From: Phocaeicola abscessus CCUG 55929
Lineage (GTDB): Bacteria > Bacteroidota > Bacteroidia > Bacteroidales > Bacteroidaceae
Reading direction: 5' to 3'
NCBI RefSeq assembly: GCF_000312445.1
Contig: NZ_HE997182.1
Span: 432,689 to 496,688, forward strand
Length of the DNA: 64,000 bases
Positions 19,653 to 30,138 of the stretch are shown one piece after another. The translations under genes and the position numbers were made by a program. The notes beneath the pieces are model-generated. The model saw nothing but the letters and a program-made list of their open reading frames with translations. It did no database searches and was not told the origin of the DNA. Position 1 is the first letter of the stretch. Each line of letters opens with the position of its first letter.

Positions 19653-20548
19653 CACTTCATTCTGAATACATATACCATCGAACTGCTCCGTTCTTTTTTC
19701 GCCAAAGCATGCAACCAAGCTTTACATCCCATCCATAATCCTTTTAAAAAAACACTTCGGGAAGCCTTATACTTTTCCGACAACATGGATATGTAAAAGG
19801 CATCAAAAGGCATCGGATGTTGTTCTGTCAAAATAAATCCATGCTTTACTCCCATCTGTTGCATCGTCGAAGGCGTAAAATGCCATAAATGCCTCGGCAC
19901 ATCATAGGCCGCCCACATCGGGCCGTAAACGTTCGCATCATACGAGGCGGGATTCGGAACAGCTACCACCAATATTCCTCGTGTTTTCAACAAACGGTAA
20001 AGAGTTTCCCATAATTCATTCAAGTGCTCTATATGTTCCATCACGTGCCACATCGTAATCACGTCGAAAGAACGATCGTCATACGTAGACAAAGTCCCGT
20101 CTCCCCGTACCTCCAAATTAAAATGTGCTCGGGCAAATGCGCTCGCTTTTTCATTCTTTTCTATAGCCTGGACATCCCAGCCGCTCTTTCGAGCCGCATG
20201 AGGAAAATATCCCGTACCCGTGCCGATATCTAATAAAGAGCCTTTTTTCAAGCCGGAAGTACGTTGTATCAGCCGAACTTTCTTTCGAAGCATGAACGTC
20301 CTGACCACATGATATACCTTATTTATCAGTCCTTTCTGCGTATCAGAATGAGAAATATAAACCGATGTTTCATAATACTGATCCATCTCTCGCTCGACAG
20401 GGACATCCTGAGTGAATGCAAACCCGCAATCAATGCACTTCCAGATTTCGAACTGCTCACCCGAAGCAACATGATCCGTACACGCCGTCACAGGCTTAAA
20501 ATGCTTTCCGCCACAAAGCGGACAGGTGTCAATATGGAGCGTATTCAC
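19652..20548 (-). CDS. Class I SAM methyltransferase with N-terminal zinc-ribbon-like segment
   Basis: 298 aa. The N-terminus has CPLCGG and CIDCGF, a likely zinc ribbon, and the middle has the SAM-binding LLDIGTGTGYFPHAAR. The acidic phrase DVITMWHVMEHIEHLNE follows. This matches Bacteroidetes methyltransferases of the UbiE/COQ5-like type 11/12/23 group. Substrate unknown. It is the first gene of the operon running to folK and shares ATGA with ftsX, so the two are co-translated. Confidence 0.9.
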   Translation of the reverse strand: MNTLHIDTCPLCGGKHFKPVTACTDHVASGEQFEIWKCIDCGFAFTQDVPVEREMDQYYETSVYISHSDTQKGLINKVYHVVRTFMLRKKVRLIQRTSGLKKGSLLDIGTGTGYFPHAARKSGWDVQAIEKNEKASAFARAHFNLEVRGDGTLSTYDDRSFDVITMWHVMEHIEHLNELWETLYRLLKTRGILVVAVPNPASYDANVYGPMWAAYDVPRHLWHFTPSTMQQMGVKHGFILTEQHPMPFDAFYISMLSEKYKASRSVFLKGLWMGCKAWLHALAKKERSSSMVYVFRMK

Positions 20549-20638
20549 TACTATATCCTAATTTGATGCAAAGAAACGAATAAAAAGTTAGATGCGCACT
20601 TTCTTTTAAACACTTTTAATAGAATACACACGAATCAT

Positions 20639-22018
20639 TCATTCGCTATTCATCGCTTCTTCACCTTTCAATGTGGCGGAACTCGATTCCGTAATACGGA
20701 CTTTCACGAAATCGCCGATATGGCGATTCCCTTTATCGAAGACGACTACTTTGTTTTGTTCCGTCCGCCCGAACAATTGAGATCGCGACCGCTTTGAAAA
20801 TCCTTCCACTAATACTTCAAAAACCTTACCCACATCCCTTGCATTACTCTCCGCCGAAAGATGGTTCTGCAAATCAATAATCTCTTTCAATCGTTTAATT
20901 TTCAACTCTTCCTGCACATTGTCCGCCAGATGTTTGGCAGCATACGTTCCCGGCCGTTCTGAATATTTAAACATAAAAGCAGCATCATAAGCGCACTCTC
21001 TCATCAGGGATAATGTCGCCCGCTGATCTTCTTCCGTTTCGTCATGGTAACCACAAAAGATATCGGTCGTCAATCCGCAATCGGGAACGATTCGTCGAAC
21101 GGCTGTCACTCGATCCAAGTACCACTCACGCGTATACTTTCGATTCATGAGCTTCAACACATGATTACTTCCACTTTGAACCGGCAAATGGATATGCTTG
21201 CACACGTTCGGAATTTCAGCGATGACATGCAATGTCTCGTCACTCATGTCCTTCGGATGCGAAGTAGTAAAACGAACCCGCATGGTCGGGACAGCTTCCG
21301 CTACGGTACGCAATAAGACAGGAAAGGTAATCGCCTTCTGCTCTTTTTCGAATCGATAAGAGTTCACGTTCTGTCCCAACAAGGTGACCTCCTTATATCC
21401 TTTACTTTTCAAATCGATCACTTCGTTCAAAATACTTTCTATATCTCGACTCCGCTCTCTGCCTCTGGTATAAGGCACGATACAATAATGGCAAAAGTTA
21501 TTGCATCCGCGCATGATACTGACAAATCCGGATATACGATTCCCGCAAATACGCGAAGGAATCACATCCCGATACGTTTCAGTGGTAGAGAGGCTCACAT
21601 CTATTGCTTTTTCTCCCGCCTCGACAGAAGCGATCAAGTCTGGCAAACTCAGATAAGAGTCGGGACCAACGACCAAATCCGTATGATGATTTCGAATCAG
21701 ATCTTCCCTTACTCGCTCGGCCATGCAGCCTAATACTCCCACAATGAGATGCGGTTTCTTCGACTTTTTCAAAGCATAGAAATACTCCAGCCTGTTATAA
21801 ACTTTATTCTCCGCATTTTCCCTCACAGAACAAGTATTCACAAAAACGGCGTCGGCTTCTTCCACACGATCGCAAATATCGTAACCTGCCATATTCATGA
21901 TCGAAGCAATTATTTCGCTGTCGGCCACATTCATCTGGCAACCATACGTTTCAATAAACAATTTCTTTCCGGTTTCAGTCGCAAATTTTAAGTCTGTTTC
22001 CGTCTTCTTTTTCGTCAT
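20639..22018 (-). CDS. miaB: tRNA-2-methylthio-N6-dimethylallyladenosine synthase
   Basis: 459 aa radical-SAM methylthiotransferase acting on i6A37 of tRNAs. The N-terminal UPF0004 domain has its three cluster cysteines in YGCQMN, NTCSVRE and GVLGCMAE. The radical-SAM motif is CNNFCHYC, followed by a C-terminal TRAM domain. Full length. A -7 element (22039-22046, minus) lies upstream. Confidence 0.97.
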   Translation of the reverse strand: MTKKKTETDLKFATETGKKLFIETYGCQMNVADSEIIASIMNMAGYDICDRVEEADAVFVNTCSVRENAENKVYNRLEYFYALKKSKKPHLIVGVLGCMAERVREDLIRNHHTDLVVGPDSYLSLPDLIASVEAGEKAIDVSLSTTETYRDVIPSRICGNRISGFVSIMRGCNNFCHYCIVPYTRGRERSRDIESILNEVIDLKSKGYKEVTLLGQNVNSYRFEKEQKAITFPVLLRTVAEAVPTMRVRFTTSHPKDMSDETLHVIAEIPNVCKHIHLPVQSGSNHVLKLMNRKYTREWYLDRVTAVRRIVPDCGLTTDIFCGYHDETEEDQRATLSLMRECAYDAAFMFKYSERPGTYAAKHLADNVQEELKIKRLKEIIDLQNHLSAESNARDVGKVFEVLVEGFSKRSRSQLFGRTEQNKVVVFDKGNRHIGDFVKVRITESSSATLKGEEAMNSE

Positions 22019-22038
22019 AAATTATATTTTTATCGCTG

Positions 22039-22046
22039 CAAAGATA
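22039..22046 (-). promoter_or_regulatory. -7 element of miaB promoter
   Basis: Minus strand TATCTTTG, 21 bp before the miaB start. It matches TAnnTTTG, but the -33 element is unclear. Confidence 0.45.
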
Positions 22047-22181
22047 CGCACTTCTTGTTAATTTATAACTTTTAATGCCATAAAAAGTATCAAATTAATA
22101 ATTTCATCCCTTTAAAAGTTAATAAATTGTAATATTATAACAAAAGAGCATTTTTTTATACGCATTAAAGTAATCTCATTA

Positions 22182-22275
22182 TATATTTGCAATGAAAAAC
22201 ATTAGATTTTTTCATAGTTAAGGTTTAGGTTAAAAATGAAGGAGGACAGCTGAGAAGCTCTCTTCCTTTTTTATT
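22182..22275 (+). ncRNA. Candidate small RNA or attenuated leader
   Basis: A -7 box TATATTTG (22182-22189) is followed within ~50 nt by a rho-independent terminator. In the terminator GAAGGAGGACAGCT pairs with AGCTCTCTTCC around the loop GAGA, with one C/C mismatch, and then six T. Predicted transcript ~80 nt. An ATG at 22192 gives a 9-residue frame rich in Phe/His, but it would start at the RNA 5' end. The next gene on this strand starts at 22331, so this may instead be an attenuator for it. No Rfam family is asserted. Confidence 0.45.
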
Positions 22276-22330
22276 CTCTCTTTTCATGCTTCAACCAAAT
22301 TAATTGATACCTTTGCAAAAACAGGAAACG

Positions 22331-22708
22331 ATGGATATACTTTTTATTGTCGGACTTATTTTGTTCTTCCTCTTAACGAGCGGATTCGCAAAGAAAACGG
22401 GAGGCAAGGAGCCTTCTTCCAAAAAATCTTTCGAAGAGATTTTTCCCGAGATAACGGAATGGAGCAAACCCGAAAGGAAGAAAACCGCTTCCCCTTCGGT
22501 AATGAATACATCGAAAGAGAATTCGTCCGGAACGGAAAACTTCCGCAAAGCACCTCACAGCTCAAGCATTCCGAAAGCTTCGGCGCAAGTTCGCAAAGCA
22601 TCTCAGACAACGGAAAAGTCCGTCAGCGATGAAATACGTTTACAAACTCCCGAAGAAGCCCGTCGGGCTTTTATCTATTCCGAGATCTTCAAACGGAAAT
22701 ACGAATAA
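22331..22708 (+). CDS. Hypothetical membrane-anchored protein
   Basis: 125 aa from MDILFIV. One N-terminal hydrophobic helix (residues ~2-17) is followed by a low-complexity Lys/Ser-rich tail and a conserved-looking end, LQTPEEARRAFIYSEIFKRKYE. I do not recognise the family by name; similar short proteins with one helix and a final EEARRAFIYSEI segment occur next to leuS in Bacteroidetes. Start chosen because the helix begins at this Met; the frame upstream to 22304 is polar. Confidence 0.7.
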   Translation: MDILFIVGLILFFLLTSGFAKKTGGKEPSSKKSFEEIFPEITEWSKPERKKTASPSVMNTSKENSSGTENFRKAPHSSSIPKASAQVRKASQTTEKSVSDEIRLQTPEEARRAFIYSEIFKRKYE

Positions 22709-22870
22709 ACCGTTATCGCGCGAATTAAAGGGGAAAGACCTTCAATGCTTTCTCCTTGTATATATTAATCAATCGTCATACATGATTAATTAATTCAAAT
22801 CTATCATTATTTAGTTGGGTTTTCACTATCTTTACGCCCAAAATCAAATCCGAACACAGTTGATATAACT

Positions 22871-25705
22871 ATGGAATACAATTTCAAAGAGATTGAAAAG
22901 AAATGGCAACGACGTTGGGTAACGAACAAAACCTATCGGGTTGTCGAGGATGAGACAAAAAAGAAATATTACGTTTTAAATATGTTTCCTTATCCTTCGG
23001 GAGCCGGATTGCACGTCGGCCACCCGTTAGGGTACATCGCTTCCGATATCTATGCCCGTTACAAACGTTTACAGGGTTTCAACGTGCTGAACCCGATGGG
23101 ATACGATGCGTATGGACTTCCTGCGGAACAATATGCTATCCAGACCGGCCAACACCCGGCTATTACCACAGTGAACAATATCCACCGGTACCGGGAACAG
23201 TTAGACAAGATAGGCTTTTCGTTCGATTGGGACCGTGAAATCCGTACGTGCGATCCCGATTATTATCATTGGACGCAATGGGCCTTCCAAAAGATGTTCG
23301 ACAGCTTCTATTGCAACAACTGTCAGCAAGCGGAACCGATTGAAAAGCTGATTCGGCATTTCGAAAAAGCAGGGACAAGCGATTTGAATGCAGCCTGTTC
23401 CGAAGAAATCAGTTTCACCGCAAAAGAATGGAATGCAAAATCGGAGAGAGAGAAACAGGAGGTTCTGATGAACTATCGAATTGCCTACGTAGGTGAAACG
23501 ATGGTCAACTGGTGTCCCGAATTAGGGACGGTCTTGGCCAACGACGAAGTGGTCGACGGAGTCTCCGTTCGCGGCGGTTATCCTGTCGTTCAGAAGAAGA
23601 TGCGTCAATGGTGTCTCCGCGTCTCCGCTTACGCACAACGATTATTGGACGGTTTGGATACCCTTCAATGGAGCGATTCGTTAAAGGAAACACAACGCAA
23701 TTGGATCGGTCGCTCAGAAGGAGCGGAAGTCGTTTTCGACATCAAAGGTACGAACGAACGATTCACCATTTTTACCACTCGGGCGGATACCATGTTCGGC
23801 GTAACCTTCATGGTTCTCGCTCCGGAAAGCGACTTGGTCACCAAAGTAACGACCGATTTGCAAAGAGCGGAAGTGCGTGCTTATTTGGACGAGACCAAAA
23901 AACGGACAGAACGGGAACGAATCTCCGACAGAAAAGTGACGGGCGTGTTCAGCGGTTCGTATGCTGTCAATCCCTTTACCGGCGAGGCCGTTCCTATCTG
24001 GATAAGCGACTATGTGCTGGCCGGTTACGGAACGGGAGCGATCATGGCCGTTCCTGCTCACGATAGCCGCGATTACGCTTTCGCCAAGCATTTCGACTTG
24101 CCCATCGTTCCATTGGTCGAAGGTTGCGATATCAGCGAAGAGAGTTTCGATGCCAAAGCAGGCATTGTTTGCAATTCGCCGAGGGAAGGCGTGATACCTT
24201 ACTGCGACTTAAATTTGAACGGGCTAACCGTTCAGGAAGCTATTGCCACTACGAAGAAGTATGTGAAAAGCCACCGTTTAGGGCGTATTAAGGTCAATTA
24301 CCGATTGCGCGACGCTATCTTCAGCCGTCAACGTTATTGGGGCGAACCATTCCCCGTATATTATAAAGACGGAATGCCTTACCTGATCGACGAAACCAAG
24401 TTGCCGCTGCAACTTCCGGAAATAGATAAGTACGAGCCGACCGAAACGGGCGAACCACCCTTGGGGCGGGCCACGAAATGGGCGTGGGATGTCATCAAAG
24501 GCGAGATGGTCGAGAACTCGTTGATCGACGATGTCGACGTATTTCCTTTGGATCTGCATACTATGCCGGGATTCGCTGGTTCGTCCGCTTATTACCTCCG
24601 CTACATGGATCCCCACAACGAGCGGGAACTTGTCTCGAAAAAGGCCGATCGCTATTGGCAAAACGTCGATCTATATGTCGGTGGAACCGAACACGCTACA
24701 GGACATTTGATTTATTCCCGCTTTTGGAACAAATTCCTGCACGATTACGGCGTCAGCCTCGCCGAGGAACCGTTCCTGAAGTTAATCAATCAGGGAATGA
24801 TTCAAGGGCGAAGCAACTTTGTATATCGCATCAAAGATACGAATAGTTTCGTCTCTTTCGGTTTGAAAGACAATTACGACGTAACGCCTATCCACGTCGA
24901 CGTCAATATCGTATCGAACGACGTGCTGGATATCGACGCTTTCAAGAATTGGCGTTCCGAATACCGCGAAGCGACGTTCATTCTCGAAGACGGCAAGTAT
25001 ATCTGTGGATGGGCGGTCGAAAAGATGAGCAAATCCATGTTCAACGTCGTCAACCCGGATAGAATTGTTGAGAAATACGGCGCCGACACCTTGCGCATGT
25101 ACGAGATGTTCCTCGGTCCGGTAGAACAAAGCAAACCATGGGATACAAACGGTATCGACGGGGTACATCGTTTTCTCAAGAAATTGTGGAATCTGTTCTA
25201 CGACAAGGGAGGACGGTTTCTGCCCATCGAAGGAGAACCGACAAAGGACGAACTGAAAAGCATCCACAAACTGACGAAGAAAGTAACCAACGATATCGAG
25301 ACCTTCTCGTACAATACTTCCGTCAGCGCCTTTATGATCTGCGTCAATGAATTGACTCAATTAAAGAGCCGCAACAAAACCGTATTGAACGATCTTATCG
25401 TCTTGCTCGCTCCGTTCGCCCCCCATATCAGTGAAGAATTATGGGAAGCGTCGGGACATGCTTCCTCCGTATGCGACGCCCGATGGCCCGTCTACGACGA
25501 AGTTTATCTGACAGAAGAAGTTGTAAAATATACCATCTCCTTCAATGGAAAAGCCCGCTTTACCATGGATTTCCCGGCGGATGCCGATCGGGAACGTATA
25601 GAAAGTGCTGTCTTATCGGAAGAACAATCGCAAAAATGGATCGATGGCAAAACGCCGAAAAAGATCATCGTCGTGCCGAAGAAGATCGTCAATATCGTTT
25701 TATAA
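22871..25705 (+). CDS. leuS: Leucyl-tRNA synthetase
   Basis: 944 aa class Ia synthetase. HIGH-type motif HVGH at residues 48-51, a CP1 editing domain from ~225 to ~425 with the [19 protein letters not shown] phrase, and KMSKS at residues 718-722. C-terminal anticodon-binding and LeuS-specific parts are complete. Bacteroidetes LeuS proteins carry an insert before KMSKS, also visible here. Stand-alone gene; a YitT-type gene starts 36 bp downstream. Confidence 0.98.
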   Translation: MEYNFKEIEKKWQRRWVTNKTYRVVEDETKKKYYVLNMFPYPSGAGLHVGHPLGYIASDIYARYKRLQGFNVLNPMGYDAYGLPAEQYAIQTGQHPAITTVNNIHRYREQLDKIGFSFDWDREIRTCDPDYYHWTQWAFQKMFDSFYCNNCQQAEPIEKLIRHFEKAGTSDLNAACSEEISFTAKEWNAKSEREKQEVLMNYRIAYVGETMVNWCPELGTVLANDEVVDGVSVRGGYPVVQKKMRQWCLRVSAYAQRLLDGLDTLQWSDSLKETQRNWIGRSEGAEVVFDIKGTNERFTIFTTRADTMFGVTFMVLAPESDLVTKVTTDLQRAEVRAYLDETKKRTERERISDRKVTGVFSGSYAVNPFTGEAVPIWISDYVLAGYGTGAIMAVPAHDSRDYAFAKHFDLPIVPLVEGCDISEESFDAKAGIVCNSPREGVIPYCDLNLNGLTVQEAIATTKKYVKSHRLGRIKVNYRLRDAIFSRQRYWGEPFPVYYKDGMPYLIDETKLPLQLPEIDKYEPTETGEPPLGRATKWAWDVIKGEMVENSLIDDVDVFPLDLHTMPGFAGSSAYYLRYMDPHNERELVSKKADRYWQNVDLYVGGTEHATGHLIYSRFWNKFLHDYGVSLAEEPFLKLINQGMIQGRSNFVYRIKDTNSFVSFGLKDNYDVTPIHVDVNIVSNDVLDIDAFKNWRSEYREATFILEDGKYICGWAVEKMSKSMFNVVNPDRIVEKYGADTLRMYEMFLGPVEQSKPWDTNGIDGVHRFLKKLWNLFYDKGGRFLPIEGEPTKDELKSIHKLTKKVTNDIETFSYNTSVSAFMICVNELTQLKSRNKTVLNDLIVLLAPFAPHISEELWEASGHASSVCDARWPVYDEVYLTEEVVKYTISFNGKARFTMDFPADADRERIESAVLSEEQSQKWIDGKTPKKIIVVPKKIVNIVL

Positions 25706-25741
25706 TTCATCATCTTTCCTGTAAACCTAAAATCTAAAACC

Positions 25742-26641
25742 ATGAATAATACACAGATCACAGAAAGCATTAAAAAAGAGTGGAAAGATTATATCATCAT
25801 CGCCATCGGCACCATCATCATCTCCTTGGGGTTCGCCGTTTTTTTGCTGCCCTACAAATTGACGACAGGAGGAATAACGGGAGCATGTACGATTGTCTAT
25901 TATGTCACCGGAATAGAGATTCAATACACCTATTTCTTCGTCAACGTGCTGCTGTTGGGAATTGCCCTGAAAATTCTCGGGTTACGCTTTTTAATAAAAA
26001 CCATTTACGCTACGCTTTCTCTTACGCTTTTCTTAGGCTTGGCACAGATTTTCGTAAAGGCCGGCAAGTCTGAATTGCCTCAGCTCTTGGGTCCCAATCA
26101 AGAATTTATGGCAGCCGTAGTTGGAGGCTGTTTGGTGGGATTGGGTGTGGGAATGGTTTTCAGCAAGAACGGCAGCACCGGCGGAACGGATATCATCGCC
26201 TGGGTCATCAATAAATACAGGGATGTTCCCCTCGGCCAACTGATGATGTATCTGGATATCATCATCGTTTCCTCGTGCTATTTTGTCTTCAGCGATTGGA
26301 AACGAGTACTTTTCGGATATTGCATTCTCTTTATTTCCAACTTCGTACTCGATTACGTCATCAACGCTGCCCGGCAGTCCGTACAATTCCTCATCTTTTC
26401 AAAAAAATACAACGAGATTGCAGAAGCTATCAATACACGAGTACGAAGAGGAGTGACACTAATCGACGGCATCGGATGGTACAGCAAAATAGAAATCAAA
26501 GTGGTAGTGGTCTTGGCGAGAAAGAACCAAGCGCTCGACATCTTTCGTTTAGTCAAAGAAATCGATCCGAACGCGTTCATCTCTCAAAGTAACGTCGTCG
26601 GCGTTTACGGCGAAGGCTTCGATAAATTGAAAATAAAATGA
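25742..26641 (+). CDS. YitT family membrane protein
   Basis: 299 aa. Five to six N-terminal transmembrane helices (DUF161/YitT_membrane) carry the conserved GGxTG phrases TTGGITG and [12 protein letters not shown]-terminal DUF2179 ligand-binding-like domain (residues ~215-290) has the phrase [20 protein letters not shown]. Function unproven; transport or sensing has been suggested for the family. Its stop overlaps the start of the NTP pyrophosphatase gene by 4 bp. Confidence 0.92.
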   Translation: MNNTQITESIKKEWKDYIIIAIGTIIISLGFAVFLLPYKLTTGGITGACTIVYYVTGIEIQYTYFFVNVLLLGIALKILGLRFLIKTIYATLSLTLFLGLAQIFVKAGKSELPQLLGPNQEFMAAVVGGCLVGLGVGMVFSKNGSTGGTDIIAWVINKYRDVPLGQLMMYLDIIIVSSCYFVFSDWKRVLFGYCILFISNFVLDYVINAARQSVQFLIFSKKYNEIAEAINTRVRRGVTLIDGIGWYSKIEIKVVVVLARKNQALDIFRLVKEIDPNAFISQSNVVGVYGEGFDKLKIK

Positions 26642-27219
26642 AAAAGAAATTAATATTAGCATCCAACAACGCACACAAACTGCAAGAAATCAGAGAAATA
26701 TTAGGAAACGACTGTCACATCTTAAGTCTGCAGGATATCGGTTGCCATGCTGACATCCCGGAAACGGCGATGACATTGGAAGGGAACGCACGTCTGAAAG
26801 CTTCGTACGTTTACGAACATTATCATGAAGACTGTTTCGCCGACGATACCGGACTCGAAGTAGAAGCGTTGAACGGTGCACCGGGAGTATATTCAGCACG
26901 GTATGCCGGAGATGGGCATGATTCTGCCGCCAACCGAAGAAAACTCCTGAAGGACATGAACTGTCAAACCGATCGGAGAGCTCGTTTTCGCACCGTCATC
27001 TGTCTGATAGAGAACGGAGAAGAACACCTTTTCGAAGGCGAAGTAAAAGGACAAATCCTCGACGAAGAAAGGGGAAGTTTCGGATTCGGATACGATGCCG
27101 TCTTCATGCCCGACGAATATGATCGCACGTTCGCCGAACTGGGAGAAACCGTCAAGAATAAAATCAGCCACCGGGCAAAAGCTGTCGAACAACTTTGCCG
27201 TTATCTCCGTAAGAAATAA
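26638..27219 (+). CDS. rdgB: Non-canonical purine NTP pyrophosphatase (RdgB/HAM1)
   Basis: 193 aa. It hydrolyses ITP, dITP and XTP to monophosphates, keeping them out of nucleic acids. Motifs: [15 protein letters not shown] at the N-terminus, [20 protein letters not shown] with the catalytic Asp pair, FGYDAVF, and the C-terminal [11 protein letters not shown]. Full length. Co-translated with the YitT-type gene. Confidence 0.97.
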   Translation: MKKKLILASNNAHKLQEIREILGNDCHILSLQDIGCHADIPETAMTLEGNARLKASYVYEHYHEDCFADDTGLEVEALNGAPGVYSARYAGDGHDSAANRRKLLKDMNCQTDRRARFRTVICLIENGEEHLFEGEVKGQILDEERGSFGFGYDAVFMPDEYDRTFAELGETVKNKISHRAKAVEQLCRYLRKK

Positions 27220-27252
27220 ACATCAAACATATTCGGAACAAAACCGGCACGG

Positions 27253-27645
27253 TTACGTCAACAGATCCCAAAACTCTCGGGGCAAAGAAATATTCTCTAC
27301 ATCAACAGCTCTTTCGAATAAAGGAGCTATGTCTTTCGGCGAAAAACCGGCGATACCGCATCCTATCTTCGTGACTAGAAAACGGTATTCGGGGTGCGAT
27401 GCCGCAAAATTTATAAAACGATTTACATAAGGAACAATCGCATCAGGCCCTCCGTGCATGGTCGGAATGCCGTAACTCCGTCCCTGCAAGCCGTCGCCCT
27501 GCCCCATTATCGCACCGAATCGTCGATAAGCCAAATAAGCCGCCCCTCCGCCATGCAACCCTTCGAGATTGCTGCCAAAAACAAAAATCTCGCATTCGCC
27601 CAGCGAAGTAATGCAATCGGGAGTAATACGATTCGTCTTTTCCAT
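27253..27645 (-). CDS. Macro-domain-like conserved protein
   Basis: 130 aa. It resembles phage-associated conserved proteins of the A1S_2505 type: IFVFGSNLEGLHGGGAA, GIPTMHGG, YVNRFINFAASHPEYRF and VTKIGCGIAGFSPKDIAPLF. The glycine-rich segments and the GCGIAGF loop suggest a macro-like ADP-ribose-binding fold, but that is inference. It is isolated on the minus strand between two plus-strand genes, with no toxin-like partner visible. Confidence 0.72.
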   Translation of the reverse strand: MEKTNRITPDCITSLGECEIFVFGSNLEGLHGGGAAYLAYRRFGAIMGQGDGLQGRSYGIPTMHGGPDAIVPYVNRFINFAASHPEYRFLVTKIGCGIAGFSPKDIAPLFERAVDVENISLPREFWDLLT

Positions 27646-27728
27646 TTTATTACAAAAATTCTTCTCACAAATGTAAGCAAAAATTTTTATCTTTGTCCGT
27701 GAAATAAAACTAATAACAGTACAATATC

Positions 27729-29537
27729 ATGAATAAAAAGACAAAAGTATTCGCCACAGCTTGTTTTTGCGTAATGACGCTACAAGTTTCGGCTCAAGAA
27801 AACAACGGAACGACCCTTGCAGGAAGAAATACCGGCCAACCAGCGTATCCGCAAAGCACATATCGAGAATTATCGAACCCCGTGGCAGTAAACCCGCAAC
27901 TCTGGAGTAAGGTAAACGGTACGAACGTAGAATGGGGTTCCATCGACATCCGATATAAAAAGGAAGAGCCCCCCATCGTTACGGACGGCGACATGAAAGA
28001 ACTTACAGCCTGGAGGGGAGAGAGAATGAATGCACAATTCGTAGTATGGAATAAAGAAGCCCTGTCGCATCTCACCTTCGAAGCGACCGACCTCATTTCG
28101 AAAAAGAATAAAATCGCCAAAGAAAACATAGGAAGCGGATTTGTTCGTTATGTGATGACCGACGAACTGAATAAAGATAAAAACGGAGGATGTAGCAATC
28201 GACCCGATCCCACCGAATGGGACTCTACATTAGTGGCAGACCCCATCGATCATATCACCAAAGAATTAGCGCTACCGCCAATGAATACGCAAGCCGGGTG
28301 GATCTGCGTCCGCGTTCCCCGTGACGCCGCACCCGGAACCTATACGGGAAAAGTGATCGTGCGAAACGGAAATACACTATTGAATACATTGACCCTGAAA
28401 GTAACGGTAAAGAACCGCACACTTCCCGCCGTAGAAGATTGGAAATTCCATTTGGATCTATGGCAGAACCCCTATGCCGTAGCACGTTACTACCAAGTAA
28501 AACCATGGAGCAAAGCACATCTCGACGCCATGCGCCCCATTATGAAAATGTATCAGCAGGCAGGAGGGAAAGTAATCACCACCTCGATCATGCACAAGCC
28601 CTGGAATGCACAGACATACGACTATTTCGAATCGATGATAACGTGGATCAAAAAGTTGGACGGAACATGGACTTTCGACTTCGCCGTCTTCGATAAATGG
28701 GTGCAATTCATGATGGATCTCGGTGTGAAAAAAGAAATCGACTGCTACTCGATGGTACCGTGGGCGTTGTCGTTTCGATATTTTGACCAAGCGACCAACT
28801 CAATGGAAACGATTCACATGCAACCGGGTGACGCCGTATACGAAGAAATATGGACTTCGCTATTGAAATCGTTCGCCACACACCTGAAAGAAAAAGGCTG
28901 GTTCGACATTACTCACATATCCATGGACGAACGCTCCATCGACGTCATGCTGAAGACATTAAAAATAATCCGCCATGCAGACCCCGATTTCAACATATCG
29001 ATGGCCGGTAACCTCCATCAGGAACTGTTGGACGAACTGAACGACTACTGCATCCCCATTCGGTTGAAATTCTCGAAAGAAGCGATCGAAGCCCGTCGAG
29101 CAAAAGAAAAAGTAACCACATTCTATACCTGTTGCGCAGAACCTTATCCGAACACTTTTACATTCAGCCCCCCCGCCGAAGCCGAATGGATCGGTCTGTA
29201 TGCAGCAAAAGCCAACCTCGACGGTTACCTTCGATGGGCTTATAACAGCTGGGTTCCGGAACCTCTGCTCGACAGTCGCTTCTCCAAATGGGCGGCCGGT
29301 GACACATATCTGGTTTATCCCGGAGCGCGAACGAGCATTCGTTTCGAGCGACTGATCGCAGGCATTCAGGATTACGAGAAAATACGTATCCTGCGCGACG
29401 AATTTACCAAGAGAGGAAACAAATCGGCCTTGCGAAAAATAGAAAATGCGCTGAAACCGATGGACGAACTGAAACTGAACGTCGTACCGGCTTCGACCGA
29501 CGTCGACAGGGTAAAGAAAGTATTGAACCAGTTCTAA
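27729..29537 (+). CDS. GH123-like glycosidase (DUF4091), secreted
   Basis: 602 aa. A signal peptide (~22 residues) is followed by a beta-rich N-terminal domain (to ~residue 210), then a TIM-barrel-like DUF4091 catalytic domain. The phrase HISMDERS holds adjacent D400-E401, the Asp-Glu pair expected for GH123 beta-N-acetylgalactosaminidases, which use substrate-assisted catalysis. The ending GARTSIRFERLIAGIQDYEK is typical of DUF4091. A -7-like TATCTTTG lies ~36 bp before the start. No SusC/SusD pair is adjacent. Confidence 0.85.
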   Translation: MNKKTKVFATACFCVMTLQVSAQENNGTTLAGRNTGQPAYPQSTYRELSNPVAVNPQLWSKVNGTNVEWGSIDIRYKKEEPPIVTDGDMKELTAWRGERMNAQFVVWNKEALSHLTFEATDLISKKNKIAKENIGSGFVRYVMTDELNKDKNGGCSNRPDPTEWDSTLVADPIDHITKELALPPMNTQAGWICVRVPRDAAPGTYTGKVIVRNGNTLLNTLTLKVTVKNRTLPAVEDWKFHLDLWQNPYAVARYYQVKPWSKAHLDAMRPIMKMYQQAGGKVITTSIMHKPWNAQTYDYFESMITWIKKLDGTWTFDFAVFDKWVQFMMDLGVKKEIDCYSMVPWALSFRYFDQATNSMETIHMQPGDAVYEEIWTSLLKSFATHLKEKGWFDITHISMDERSIDVMLKTLKIIRHADPDFNISMAGNLHQELLDELNDYCIPIRLKFSKEAIEARRAKEKVTTFYTCCAEPYPNTFTFSPPAEAEWIGLYAAKANLDGYLRWAYNSWVPEPLLDSRFSKWAAGDTYLVYPGARTSIRFERLIAGIQDYEKIRILRDEFTKRGNKSALRKIENALKPMDELKLNVVPASTDVDRVKKVLNQF

Positions 29538-29548
29538 TCCATCGTCGA

Positions 29549-29583
29549 TGAGGCGCAGGGAGGCTATGCCGCCCTGCGCCTCA
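29549..29583 (+). terminator. Terminator-like hairpin after the GH123-like gene
   Basis: TGAGGCGCAGGG pairs with CCCTGCGCCTCA as a perfect 12-bp stem with an 11-nt loop, 12 bp after the stop codon. A T-run is missing, so it may act as a 3' stabiliser rather than a classic terminator. Confidence 0.55.
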
Positions 29584-30138
29584 TTATCGATAACAGCGCC
29601 ACCTTTCAGCGAAAACTCAGTATCTTTTGCGAAAAAGATTAGGATCTTTTGAAAGAAAGATTAGCATCTTTTTGAAGATTACCCGACAACTTTTCAAATC
29701 GCCCATTATAATTATCTTTTTTTATTTTATAAAAAGAAAGATTTTTGATAATGATAATAGACTGTTCATTCGGTTGATAAATAATCGGCGTATCGATTGG
29801 ATTTTAAGTTATTCTTTTAAGAATTGCTCACAGGCAATTATTGTTAACCGTTTAGGTTGTTGATCTATTGTATTTTATGTATATATCAACCGCTTGTTCA
29901 AAAGAAAGAAGGTTGAAATTTTCTTTTTGAAAACGAATTGAAAAATACGGTTTTCGAAGTTGAAATTATTCGATAAAAAAACAGTTATTTAGTTGGATAG
30001 TTGATATTCGATCGACTATATAAATTTAAATTGATAATGCAAGGAAAAGTTTCGAATAACTTTCAACAAGTTTTTTATACGTTATGAACCGTTTTTGTGA
30101 ATAAATTCGTTACTTTTGTTCGGATAAAAATAATCGTT
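29584..30138. other. AT-rich intergenic region, no gene seen
   Basis: About 555 bp of markedly AT-rich sequence with short repeated phrases such as GAAAGATTAG and ATCTTTT near 29630-29680. The one open frame (29627-29863) has a biased, unrecognisable composition and is not supported. A TACTTTTG -7-like box lies about 20 bp before the SpoU gene. No RNA structure is evident by eye. Confidence 0.5.

Noticed and set aside
22871..22900. Possible T-box or leader for leuS
   Set aside because: Only ~160 bp precede it, with no T-box sequence or anticodon-like bulge.
29627..29863. 78-codon open frame in the AT-rich gap
   Set aside because: No recognisable motif, low-complexity composition and no promoter.
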